Source of the DNA: Sanguinoderma infundibulare
Lineage: Eukaryota; Basidiomycota; Agaricomycetes; Polyporales; Polyporaceae
Assembly (NCBI GenBank): GCA_032821775.1
Contig: JAVLRN010000008.1
Location: forward strand, 2,294,001-2,358,000
DNA: 64,000 bases
Reading direction: 5' to 3'
The translations under genes were made by a program, and so were the position numbers. Positions within the stretch are counted from its first letter, which is position 1. Each line of letters opens with the position of its first letter. The notes under the pieces were generated by a model. It was not told the DNA's origin. It did no database searches and was given only the letters and a program-made list of their open reading frames with translations. Below are positions 31,920 to 41,176 of the stretch, one piece after another.

Positions 31920-34900
31920 CTAGTCCGTGTCGCCCACCCCGTCGCTGCCGTTCAGCGATATCGCATCGCCAGTCGGACGATCGTCCTCGACACCCGCGTC
32001 GTCGGCGTTCTTCATGTCCTCGAACCGCTTTTGCGAGATGTCGAGGAGCTCGTCGGCGATGCCGATTGATTGTCGCGCGAGGTAGGGGAGGAGTCGGAAG
32101 GCCGCGACTGGTCGGTGAAAGACCGTCCCATCGAGTTCGCAGATGACGTACGCTCCCCCGCGGTTGCGGGTGAGGACGACAAGCGGCCCGAGGTATCGTG
32201 GTCGCATCTTGCGGTTGAGGGCCTTCTCGATCTGCGTGTGTCGGAGGAGGACAAGGTCGCCGCGTTTGAAGTCGAAGTCGCGGATGGTTGTCGCGTGGTC
32301 GCGCTCGAACTTGTACGCTGCTCGAAGTCGCGCTCGGTAGACGTCGGACTGGAGGTCGGCGATCTGGTCTTGCCGCTTCTGGAGCGCTGTCGCGCGCTGC
32401 GTGATGAGATCGGTCGTCGACAGGATCGAGTCGGGCGGTGGGAGCAGATAGGTTGCTTCTCCGATGTCGAATGGCAGGATCGGATGACAACCTGTAGCCG
32501 CGAAGTATGGTGAGCAGCCCATGCGACGTCGCGTAGTTACTCTTTCTGCCCAGAAGGCGAAATGAGCGACTTGCGACCACTTGGTCTCGTCGCCGTCGGC
32601 GGCCTTGAACAGAACCTGTCGCACGTCGAAGTGGGGTCGCTCGACGATGCCGTTCGCCCGCGAGTTGTAGCCGCTGATTCGGATATGTCGGAGGTGATAC
32701 TTGCGCGCGAGGTAGCCAGCCGCTTTGACGAAAGCCGCGCCGTTGTCGGTGACGATCTCTGCGAGGCCACCCCAGCGACAGATGACGTCTTGGAACAGCC
32801 AGTCGCCGAGGGTCTTCTCGGTCTCGACGCGGAGCATGCGCCACTCCGGGTAGTGCGAGATCGCGCAGCGCGCCTGGACGATGTACTTGAAGCCGCCGGA
32901 GGCGGGCATGTGCATGGTGTCGATGTGGACTCGCGCGAACAGTGGTGCGGGTGTCGCGACCGTCGGCGGAATGAGGACCTGTCGCGTCTGTCTCGTCTGG
33001 CAGAGATGGCAAGTGCGAACATACCAAGTGACGTCCTCCCGAAGGGACGGCCACCAGAATCGCTCCGCGATGAACTGCAACGTCGCATAATTGCCGCAAT
33101 GACCTATGTCGTCGTGTGCCTGTCGGAGGATCGCGAGTCGCTGGCCGAGGCCGACTACGAGCTTGTGTGCGCCGTGCGAGTCCTTTCGCCACAGTCGGTC
33201 GCCGTCGACGAAGTGCTGCTGGCAGTACTTGATAAACTGCGGGTACGCCTTGTCGGAGATGTCGCTCGGTTGTCGGAGGTCGCGGAGCCACCTCTTGACC
33301 TTGTCGAGTCGCTCGTTCGCTCGCCGAGTGAAGTCGGAAGTCGGAATGTCGCTCGACGTGGTCGCAGTGTCGCTTGTCGGTTCCTGGTCGGTCGGTCCCT
33401 CCCCCTCACTGAGATCTCGACCGTCCCCGGTCGGAGACGCGATCGTGAAAAGTTGCAGGGGAGAGGCGCGTTGTCGCGGTCGCGTCGGCAGCATCTGGTG
33501 CAGGAAGCCGTGGACTTTGTCGATCCAGTCCTCGAAGCCGTCGTCGTCGTCGCGCGGCTCGTCGCCCGGTTGTGATGGTCGCCGCGACAACCCGTCGGGC
33601 CCGTGCGACGTTCCAGGGACGTGCACTAGAGTGAAGTGGAACGTTAGTATCGCGACGATCCAACGGTTAATGCTAGCGCTCGGAGAAATGTCAGGGTTCT
33701 GGAGCATGCCCTGAATGTATCGCGCGTCGACCTCGACGACGAGGTTTCGAACACCGATCAAGTAGACCTTGAGGTTCTGCAGGGCGCGATAGAGGCCGTA
33801 GATCTCGAGCTTCGGTTGCGAGAATCGCGCCTCCCTGTCGTTGAGCGTTATTGATCCGAAGCGACTGTAGTACCGCTTGCGCGGGTCGTCGATGTCGCAC
33901 TGGCAGAGGTGGAAGCCGACCGCGATGTAGGAGGTATCGACGGCGAGGATGACGGCCGCGCCCGACTCGTAGTCGATCGCGCGGAGCGCCGGCGACTCGA
34001 TGACCGCCTTCTTGAGGTCCTCCTGCGCACGGAGTTGCTCGTCGCCGAACTCGAAGGGGACGTCCTTCCGCGTGAGCTTCACGAGTGGCCAGGCGCGCTT
34101 CGCGAAGTTTCGAATGAAAAGTCGCAGGACGCCGACCGTGCCTATGAACGCGCGGATCTCCGATATGTTCCCGCACGGTCCCCAGTTGACGATGAGGGCG
34201 ACGCGCGACTGTTCGGGTTGTCGCCCGATCGGAGTGCATCGCTGGCCGATGACGATGTTCTCGATGTCGATGGGCATCGACTTCGGCCCGGAGTAGGTGC
34301 CGCCGGCGTGGCTCATGCGTGTGACGATGCGATTCTGGTTGTCGAAGTGCTCCTTGACGAAGCGACGAACGCCGGGGTTGCGCGGGATGGTCTCGTACTT
34401 GCCGTCGCGGTCGCGATAGTCGGATTTCGGTCCCTTGCCGGGGACATCGTCGATATACGGTACTGTCCACTCCGGGATCTCGGGCTGCAAGATGTAAGTG
34501 ACGTCGTCGTGGAAGATAGGTACCGAGTTACACCACCCCATCGGGAGGGTGCAGTGTCGCAACGCGCCGAACGGAGTCTGGAAGGTCGTGAGGTCGCGCG
34601 ACGACTTTGCGATCAGTCGCTCGTCGTAGCCGACGTAGAGGTCGTACATCGAGCCGCACGGTCGCCCGCCGAACTGCTCGGCGAGATAGTCGGGCGTCGG
34701 AGTTACGCCCGAGTGCGCGATCGTGACCTTGTTGAGTGGCTCGAGGCTGTGGACGATGCGCGGCTTCCCGTCCTTTTTCGCGACGCAGAACCAGCGACCG
34801 CGATACGACGAATTCGACGGCTCGTACACGCCGGCGGCGATCTTGCGCTTGATGATGTCGCAGACCTCCTTGTAGAGACCCGGCGGGATTGGGATGTTCT

Positions 34901-35399
34901 TCTGGACCCACGGCGTGTGCGGTACGACCGGAAAATCGACCGGTGGGAAGAACTCGGGTTTGAAGCAGCCGCGCTCCTCGTCGGTCCATGCGAACGCCTC
35001 GTTGTGGACGCACATGAAGTAGTGGAGGAGCTTGCGCTCTTCGGGCCAGAGAAAGTCGGGTCGCAGCTTCTTGTCGAGGGCCTCCATGCGTTCGCGGGTG
35101 TAGCGACCGGTCGGGACGAAGTCAGGGGGATGATCGGGGAGGATCGGCATGTTCGCGAGCGGGTCGCCGGTGATGTTGCGCACGACGCGAAACTGTTCGG
35201 GGCACGAGCCTAGGACAGGTCGCACCTTGCGCGCGACCGGTTTGTACTTCTTCTTGGTGACGAGGCCTTTCGTAACGGGGTCGCGCGTAGTGAGGAAAAC
35301 GTTCGCGGGGGTATCTTGCGATCGCGGCGCGAAGTAGCCGCGACCGTTTTTGGTCGGAAACGAGAATACGAAAGAAGGTGAGGAAGAACAGGGGCGCAT
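31920..35399 (-). CDS. pol: Ty3 pol: reverse transcriptase, RNase H, integrase
   Basis: From the first Met at 35399 the frame codes 1,159 residues, but the same frame is open upstream to the end of gag (35719 and slightly beyond), so translation probably enters by frameshift. RT: RGRWFCVAKKDGKPRIVHSL, FQTPFGALRHCTLPMGWCNS, and the active site YIDDVPGKGP near residue 315. RNase H: ILAVDTSYIAVGFHL near 486. Integrase: zinc finger HDDIGHCGN...CHLCQ (about 764-796), then catalytic Asp in ARVHIDTMHM (about 826), IVTDNGAAF (about 885) and Glu in NGIVERPHFD (about 916). A C-terminal SH3-like part follows (KRGDLVLLRHT). No chromodomain seen. All key catalytic residues are present, so the element may be active. 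Confidence 0.95.
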   Translation of the reverse strand: MRPCSSSPSFVFSFPTKNGRGYFAPRSQDTPANVFLTTRDPVTKGLVTKKKYKPVARKVRPVLGSCPEQFRVVRNITGDPLANMPILPDHPPDFVPTGRYTRERMEALDKKLRPDFLWPEERKLLHYFMCVHNEAFAWTDEERGCFKPEFFPPVDFPVVPHTPWVQKNIPIPPGLYKEVCDIIKRKIAAGVYEPSNSSYRGRWFCVAKKDGKPRIVHSLEPLNKVTIAHSGVTPTPDYLAEQFGGRPCGSMYDLYVGYDERLIAKSSRDLTTFQTPFGALRHCTLPMGWCNSVPIFHDDVTYILQPEIPEWTVPYIDDVPGKGPKSDYRDRDGKYETIPRNPGVRRFVKEHFDNQNRIVTRMSHAGGTYSGPKSMPIDIENIVIGQRCTPIGRQPEQSRVALIVNWGPCGNISEIRAFIGTVGVLRLFIRNFAKRAWPLVKLTRKDVPFEFGDEQLRAQEDLKKAVIESPALRAIDYESGAAVILAVDTSYIAVGFHLCQCDIDDPRKRYYSRFGSITLNDREARFSQPKLEIYGLYRALQNLKVYLIGVRNLVVEVDARYIQGMLQNPDISPSASINRWIVAILTFHFTLVHVPGTSHGPDGLSRRPSQPGDEPRDDDDGFEDWIDKVHGFLHQMLPTRPRQRASPLQLFTIASPTGDGRDLSEGEGPTDQEPTSDTATTSSDIPTSDFTRRANERLDKVKRWLRDLRQPSDISDKAYPQFIKYCQQHFVDGDRLWRKDSHGAHKLVVGLGQRLAILRQAHDDIGHCGNYATLQFIAERFWWPSLREDVTWYVRTCHLCQTRQTRQVLIPPTVATPAPLFARVHIDTMHMPASGGFKYIVQARCAISHYPEWRMLRVETEKTLGDWLFQDVICRWGGLAEIVTDNGAAFVKAAGYLARKYHLRHIRISGYNSRANGIVERPHFDVRQVLFKAADGDETKWSQVAHFAFWAERVTTRRRMGCSPYFAATGCHPILPFDIGEATYLLPPPDSILSTTDLITQRATALQKRQDQIADLQSDVYRARLRAAYKFERDHATTIRDFDFKRGDLVLLRHTQIEKALNRKMRPRYLGPLVVLTRNRGGAYVICELDGTVFHRPVAAFRLLPYLARQSIGIADELLDISQKRFEDMKNADDAGVEDDRPTGDAISLNGSDGVGDTD

Positions 35400-35718
35400 A
35401 AAGGAGAGAGAGAGGGCGATGTCGAGAGAGGGAGACGGAGGAGGAACTGGAGACGCGAGGAGAGAGAAAGAGTCCGAGGTCGCAGTGGTCGGCGGTGTCG
35501 CCGGTGTCGCCGCGCTTGTCGCACGACATTTTTCGCTAGTAGTTGTGAGATTAGTTGAGAAATAGACGGCCGCGCGATCGTGCAGTTGATCGCAGGCCGA
35601 TAAATAGAGAGCTGGGATAGGAATAGAGTCGTCAGCGATGCGGGTATATGCAGAGATAATGGGGCCCCCTGGTGTGTCGTCGATGACGAGGGCGTAGTCG
35701 CCGTCGGGCGACCCGTCC

Positions 35719-37962
35719 TCAAACGGATTCGGCGCGCTTGCTGTCGATGCGAAACCGAAAGGTCGGCTGTCCTCGCGGTCGCGTCGGGATGGTCACAACT
35801 TGTCGCGTGTTCGGGCATTCGAGCGTGATCGTCTGGTCTTCATTGTTGAAGTTCTTGATGACGCTCCGCGTCAGGACGTCGAAGGGGCGACCGAGGAGCA
35901 AGTCGTAGGGCGCGTTGCGAATGACGTGAACCTGTAGGTAAAGCGTAATACCGCCGACGAGGAAGGGCACATTGCGAACAATACCTAGCGACGGGTCGAC
36001 CGCGCCGTTCGCCGACTGCATATACAGCTGCACCGTCGGGTCGTAGGAGAGCGCCGCGTGGTGGCAGAGGCCCTCGGAGATCGAGACGATTTGCGCACCG
36101 CCATCCAAGGTTCCCTCGACGTCGATCTTACCATCGAGACAACCGACGATCGAGCGAAGCGCATACGACTCCTTTGCGACCACGAGCGGCTGCGGCTCTT
36201 GGCCGGGGCCGAGTCGCGAGAGGTAGACGTCGTACGGGTCGGGGACTACCAGCGCACCCGGCTCCAGGGGTTCGCCGCGACAGGACCGCGCAGTCGCGAG
36301 TTCGTCGTCGCTGGTCGCATCGGCGAAGGTGACTGTGCGCGGCTCGGTCGGTACGCGCTTTGGGGTGATTGCCTCGCGGAACTTGGCGCGCACGTCGGGA
36401 GCGATGCAGAGGAGCTCCTCGACAGAGAGCGTGATCGCCGGTGTCTTCATCGCGCGCGAGTAGACCTCGTCGATCAACTTGGGCTGGTAGACCGGGACCG
36501 TGTTGCGATACGCTGGATCGCGCTCTTTACCGCTCGCTGGTCGCGGTGTTGCGCCGACATTGGTCGTCCGTGGCGGCGCATAAGTCGCGTCGCGGGCTCC
36601 CGCGAACGGGTGCTCTGGCGCCGCTCCTTGTCGCGTGGCCGGGGTCGGTGGTCGCAGGATGGTGACCGGCCGTGCTGGCGCGGCCGCCACGGTTGCCCTG
36701 GTCGCGGCTGGGGCCGACGCCCTCATTCCGGAACCGCTGGTGGTCGCTACCGTGGGGCCCCCGTTGGGAACCTCCTCGACTCTTGCTGCCGGTCGCGGTC
36801 GCCGGGGAACGGTCGTGATCTCAACTCCATCGAACTTCTCTCTTGCTTGTCGGAGGGCGAAGATCTCATGCTCGAGTTGGGCGATGCGGTCGCTGGTCGC
36901 GTCAGGCGTCGGGGCCGCCGGTGCGACCTGGAAGAGGAGCTGGCCTACAGGCGCCGTCGCGTTGCGCCGGTGCCACTCATAGGCGCGGTCGCGCATAGTC
37001 AGGCCCGGTAGGTTGCGCGGTACGAATTGCCCATTAGGCAAGACAACCTTCCCATCGTTGTTCCGCGCAATGCGACCCGCGTTGATGTCCTCGTCGACGA
37101 ACCGGCAGGTGCGAACCTGGCAGCCCGCGTCACCGCAGTAGTGGCAGAAGCCCATCGGCGGCGGTCGCCCGTAATCGGCACGCTGTGGTGGTCCCGCTGG
37201 TCCTGCCCCGGCACCATTGTCGCGTATTGCCTGCGCCATCATTCGGAAGAAAGGCTCGACATCTTCCAGCTTGATACCTGTCGCTGTCGGAGTCGCCGTC
37301 GCCGTCGCAACCGCTGGTGCTACCGGCGTCGCCGTCGCTGTCGTCGACGTCCCGTGAAGCACGAATCGTGCCGCCTCGAGGACGTCTCGGAGGGCGTAGG
37401 GGTCGTCGGGGTGGTGGTCGACGAACTTGATCTGAAGTCGCTGAGCCACCTGATCCCATAGGGGCGGTCGAATGCCACGCGCGAAGAGTCGCGACTGTTC
37501 CAGTACCGACAATCGCTGGTGCTGTATCAAATAGGTAGTCATAACGAGGAAGTCCCGATGAAAACTGGAGAGTTCACCGAGCGTCGTGATCGGTGTCGCC
37601 GCGCGACCTGCGACCAGATTATCCACGTCGGCGACCGAGTACTTGCGAGCCTCATCCGCGCCGGGGTATAGCTCGGCCACGCTCGTCTTCCACTGTTCGA
37701 ACGTGTACGCGTCCTCGTACGAGGGGAGCGACTCCCACAAATCGGCGACCTCGACCTCGAGATAACGAATCGCCCATCGTTTGCGTGGTCGGCCAGTGGC
37801 GACCTGGCACCTGTCGAAGAGCGCGTCGAGGTCTTGCCAAAAGCCACGCAAGGTTCTTGGTCGCTCGGGGTCGAATACCGGCGCAGTCGCGTGGTTGCGC
37901 GCGGGCATCGCGGGTGGCGGGTGCGCTGCTGGCTGCGGCGCTTGAAGATCGGGGGGATCCAT
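35719..37962 (-). CDS. gag: Ty3 gag and aspartic protease
   Basis: 747 codons from the first Met at 37962. The capsid-like part includes LRGFWQDLDALFDRCQVATG, WAIRYLEVEVADLWESLP and FEQWKTSVAELYPGADEARK. A zinc knuckle near residues 274-288 reads CHYCGDAGCQVRTC, C-x2-C-x4-C-x4-C, with Cys in place of the usual His. The protease near residue 619 has LDGGAQIVS, Gly replacing the usual Ser/Thr after the catalytic Asp, followed by APYDLLLGRPF. The frame is also open for 145 codons upstream of 37962 without any ATG, and the translated extension looks coding. It ends in TGA at 35719, where the pol frame continues in +1. Confidence 0.9.
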   Translation of the reverse strand: MDPPDLQAPQPAAHPPPAMPARNHATAPVFDPERPRTLRGFWQDLDALFDRCQVATGRPRKRWAIRYLEVEVADLWESLPSYEDAYTFEQWKTSVAELYPGADEARKYSVADVDNLVAGRAATPITTLGELSSFHRDFLVMTTYLIQHQRLSVLEQSRLFARGIRPPLWDQVAQRLQIKFVDHHPDDPYALRDVLEAARFVLHGTSTTATATPVAPAVATATATPTATGIKLEDVEPFFRMMAQAIRDNGAGAGPAGPPQRADYGRPPPMGFCHYCGDAGCQVRTCRFVDEDINAGRIARNNDGKVVLPNGQFVPRNLPGLTMRDRAYEWHRRNATAPVGQLLFQVAPAAPTPDATSDRIAQLEHEIFALRQAREKFDGVEITTVPRRPRPAARVEEVPNGGPTVATTSGSGMRASAPAATRATVAAAPARPVTILRPPTPATRQGAAPEHPFAGARDATYAPPRTTNVGATPRPASGKERDPAYRNTVPVYQPKLIDEVYSRAMKTPAITLSVEELLCIAPDVRAKFREAITPKRVPTEPRTVTFADATSDDELATARSCRGEPLEPGALVVPDPYDVYLSRLGPGQEPQPLVVAKESYALRSIVGCLDGKIDVEGTLDGGAQIVSISEGLCHHAALSYDPTVQLYMQSANGAVDPSLGIVRNVPFLVGGITLYLQVHVIRNAPYDLLLGRPFDVLTRSVIKNFNNEDQTITLECPNTRQVVTIPTRPRGQPTFRFRIDSKRAESV

Positions 37963-38453
37963 CGCGAGCGACGAGAGTTCGCTGAGTGGTGTGAACGGGG
38001 AAACTTGTAGTGACGCTGTCGAGGGTGTCGCAGCGATATCCGGCGACAGCGGGAGGGGAACGTCTGTCCAGTAATCGGGCGAAGGAGGGAGTGGAACGTC
38101 TTCCCAGGGTTCTGGCGACGGTGGCAGGGGAAATTCGCCGGGAATCGCGCTCGGCGTCGCGCGTCTCGCTCTAGACCTAACCGTCGTGGAAGATGTCGCG
38201 GACGAAGAGTCGGAAGAAGAGGGTCTGTTATCGAGTGCATCGATACCGCGATCGAGGGCGCGAGAGAGGGAATAGAGTATGCGACTGTATCGGGCCTCGT
38301 CGCCGAGCTGAAGTCCAAGGTCGGTGACTCTATGCGCGCGAGCGACAAGTAGCTCGTGTGCGAGCGACGAACGCGAAGGAGTGGAAGGTGTCAGCGTGGC
38401 ACTGTATGAGAGTTACGGGATCGCACCAAAGGCGGAGGCGAGATCTATACTCC
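37963..38453 (-). other. ATG-less open extension of gag and 5' leader
   Basis: The gag frame stays open from a TAA near 38410 to the first Met at 37962. The translation has globular-looking text (HELLVARAHRVTDLGLQLGD, ARYSRILYSLSRALDRGIDA) and Pro-rich repeats (PEPWEDVPLP, PDYWTDVPLP). An ACG codon at 38395-38397 in the context GCCACGC could be a non-AUG start or a mutated ATG. Confidence 0.6.
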
Positions 38454-38471
38454 CCCTCGCGGTGGGCTCCA
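38454..38471 (-). other. Candidate primer-binding site
   Basis: TGGAGCCCACCGCGAGGG on the minus strand starts three bases after the 5' LTR. The leading TGG would pair with a tRNA CCA end. Which tRNA is used cannot be told. Confidence 0.55.
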
Positions 38472-38474
38472 AAA

Positions 38475-39464
38475 TGATACACTATCCCAGGGCCTGTGTA
38501 CAGTCAGGACGACCACGGGCTGAGGGAGGCGAGGTCGGAGCGACGTCGCCGGTGCGGAGGGCGAGTACGGTCTCGAGTTCCCTTTGGTCGCGATCGTAAC
38601 CAGTGCCGAGGAGAAGAGAGGGGAAAGAGCGTGTGGTGTCGAAGGTCGAAAGTCGCGGTAAAAGTCGCGCGACGAGTCGCTGTCGCTGTCGCAAATCGGT
38701 CGATCGGTGGTCGCTGTCGCAAGTCGCAATCGCAGTCGCTAGCTACACCCGACAGAGGACGATGTCGAGTCGCACTTGCTCGTCGGAGAAATGAGAGGTA
38801 AAGGGTGGGGGTCCAAGATTGTCTGCCCAAACGGCAACGAGTGGGGTTAAGTACATCGGTAACCGGTAGCTACACGCGACGCCCATAGCCTAGCCTGCCT
38901 CGCGGTGGCGAGCGATCACAAAACCAGCGTCGGAAACCCTCTGGAACTCCAGCGATCGGCGCGCGACCGCGACCGGATTGGGCGACCACCGTCGGCTTGT
39001 CTTGGCGGATCGCGATCGCTGTCGCGCAGTCGCGCGACTCGTCGGTTTCCGGTTGTCGCGACCCGTACCTGCTGCATAAGTAACCTTTCGTGAGGGACGA
39101 TCTGCGACCAGTCGCGCAACGCGACGGAGAGAGCAACTGTGTGACTTAACTTGTGGCCCGCCGCCGTGCGACCGTAGGGACGGTCGGGGACAGGCCGAGT
39201 CGCGACACCGATCGTGGCCGAATACTTTTGGTACCCTTCGACGGCCTAGTCTTGGTGCGGCGGCATCGCACGTGCCCGGCTTCTTCGGCTCTCGTCGGTA
39301 CCGGACCCGGTTAACAGGCCGGGCCGCCACCACGTGTGTCCGAATCGCGCAGCCCAGAGACGCCAACGAGCCGGCAGCCGCCGAGACGTCGGTCGAGTCA
39401 CCTCGGTCGTCCGAATGGAGCAATTGCGTCGGGCTCCGCGGTCGGAAGCGTCGGGTGCGCATCA
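38475..39464 (-). repeat. 5' LTR of the Ty3 element
   Basis: 990 bp, nearly identical to 27806-28795. It joins the HET gene at CCGT on its outer side and the candidate primer-binding site on its inner side. Confidence 0.95.
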
Positions 39465-40240
39465 CCGTCTCGCAGCCCACGACATCCGGTGAGCCACGCT
39501 CATCTTCTCCTTGTGGATCGGATCGAGGAGTACGCCAGAGTCTATGCCTGTGCATTCAGAAAGGGGTTCGACGAGAGAACGCCTCGTTCCAACCAGACCC
39601 CACAAAGCCGACAGAAAGACGACATGTTTCGGTGCCACGAGCTCCTGAAGTGTCCAGCCCCGCATGTGCCACTTGCTCTTTCGGAACAGAGAAGAGGAAG
39701 AGAATGGGTTGTCGTCGTCGGGTACATCGAAGAGGTAGGCGTAGCAGACGTGGGCGGCGCGGTACCACGCATACATGGAGTTGATGGCCTCGGAGAGTTC
39801 GGCGCTGCTGCTCTTGTCGATGCAGCAGGTATCGAGCCACGCCCACTCGTAGCCGTCTTCGACCGCCAGTCTGCAGAATTGGCGAACCTTCTCAGGGGCA
39901 AGAGTGAGAGGGTCCTCCCCAGAGGCGCGACATTTCTCGCACAAGTCTCTGATGCTCTGGAAGCTGTACGTCTTGTCGGCGTCCTGCCAGACATGGGAGA
40001 GGATGACGTAGCGGACTTCCTTGGGATTGGTGAACTCCCGCAACTCCAACGTCCTCGTGTTCAACAACCACATCCTGGCGCCTTCAACGCCAACAGTGCA
40101 TCAGATGTCGTGAAACCGAGAGAAGATATCGTTACTCACCGGTCGTGATGCGAGCACACCGCACTGGGACCTATCGCTACCCAGTCACGGTCGTTGACTT
40201 CAAGCTGGGTGCTCGCTGTAACGAGTCAGCAATAGTTCAG

Positions 40241-41176
40241 GTAGAGTCTACACACGCCTTTGCAAGTGCGCGGTTTATTATACTGACCGCACTTGCAAGT
40301 GCGCGGCCCGCGTGTCCCCGTCCCCTCCCTTCTCCTGTCCCCTCTTCTCCGGCCTCTGGTTTGTATTTATGGCCCTGCTATAAGCGCATCTTGTACATCT
40401 TTTCGTATACAATCGTAATTGATTAATTTTCAAAAATTTACCACCATCCGGACTTGAACCAAGGACCGCCGAACATCTCACTAACAACATATTTTACCAC
40501 TACGCCACTACTTCTTTGTACCTGTTGTGGGGAGAACACATATAACACATACTTATAGCCCCGATGCTCGTGTCCGCGCTGATGCAAGTGACTGCGCCGC
40601 CTGATTCAAGTGACTGCCGATCTGATGGAAGTGCCTCGCCCTGATGCCAAGTGTCTCACCCCTGATGCAAGCGTCCTCCGGGAGTGGCCCATAAGCGCAT
40701 GAAGTCCCAGTGGGGTAGTACTTGCAGTTGGCCCCAATATTTACAAGTCCATGGCAGTGCTCAGCCCTGGAAGGTATCTGATAGAGAGCATATGCACCAA
40801 GAACTCATTGAACACTTTCCAGAGTGTGCAATTGCATGAGGGCGCCTCCATCTGGGGATCAGGCGCAGGTTCATGCTGAGTCATCACACTACATAGCGCA
40901 AATGATACCATTACTCCCAAAGAGTATGTAGACTAGTGGATTGGAGTACTGTTTAAACTGTGTAGAGGGCTTGTATTGCTCGGGGTTCGAGCCCCCGTTT
41001 TGCCATTGTCTTTTCTTTCGCGGCCCGACAATCGCGCGCCTCCGACAATCGCGCGACGGTTGCCCCTGTCTACCCCGCCCGCCATCACCGCCCAGCCCTT
41101 TCCGGATCTCCCCGCGCACTTGCAAGTGCGGCCGGTATAATAAACCGCGCACTTGCAAAAGCCTGTGTAGACGGCT
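40241..41176. mobile_element. 936-bp TIR element with two divergent tRNA-like modules, copy B
   Basis: Same length and almost the same sequence as 24849-25784; differences seen include TATACTGACC for TATACCGACC in the left TIR and GCGCGACGG for GCGCGATGG near the right end. Flanks read TAGTTCAG (40233-40240) and CAGTTCAG (41177-41184), a 7 of 8 match consistent with an 8-bp target duplication. tRNA-type boxes are at 40450-40460 and 40497-40507 (minus strand) and at 40929-40939 and 40984-40994 (plus strand). It lies shortly upstream of the HET gene start. Confidence 0.88.

Larger units (their letters stand above)
27806..39464 (-). mobile_element. Complete Ty3-type LTR retrotransposon with antisense gene
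   Basis: The element is 11,659 bp with 990-bp LTRs (27806-28795 and 38475-39464) that I found to differ at one base (28694 region, T versus C). LTR ends are TG...CA. The flanking duplication is 4 bp (CCGT at 27802-27805 and 39465-39468). Read on the minus strand: 5' LTR, candidate primer-binding site (38454-38471), gag-protease, pol (RT, RNase H, integrase), a plus-strand gene, polypurine tract AGTGAGGGGGAGG (28796-28808), 3' LTR. Domain order RT-RH-IN identifies Ty3/gypsy. The whole element is rich in the motif GTCGC/GCGAC, unlike its flanks. The near-identical LTRs and open frames indicate a recent insertion. Confidence 0.95.
26173..40073 (-). pseudogene. HET-domain gene split by an 11.66-kb retrotransposon
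   Basis: The 5' part (39465-40073) starts MWLLNTRTLELREF and carries the HET core: YVILSHVWQDADKTYSF, EWAWLDTCCIDKSSSAEL, INSMYAWYRAAHVCYAYLF and MRGWTLQELVAPKHVVFL. It breaks off after HRMSWAARR. The 3' part (26173-27805) resumes with VTTRPEDRAYSLMGLFGV and stays open for 543 codons to TGA-type stop at 26173. CCGT is duplicated at the break, and the frame is the same on both sides. Without the insertion this would be one exon of about 745 codons, close in layout to the intact 702-aa gene at 57181. HET proteins act in heterokaryon incompatibility and self/non-self cell death in filamentous fungi. Function here is presumably lost. Confidence 0.92.

Noticed and set aside
32562..35213. Long plus-strand frames opposite pol
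   Set aside because: They are shadows of the RT and integrase frame and lack starts, introns and motifs, unlike the antisense gene at 29147-31385.
35210..35818. 202-codon minus frame between gag and pol
   Set aside because: It is the third frame over the gag-pol junction; the pol frame explains the region and carries the domain sequence.
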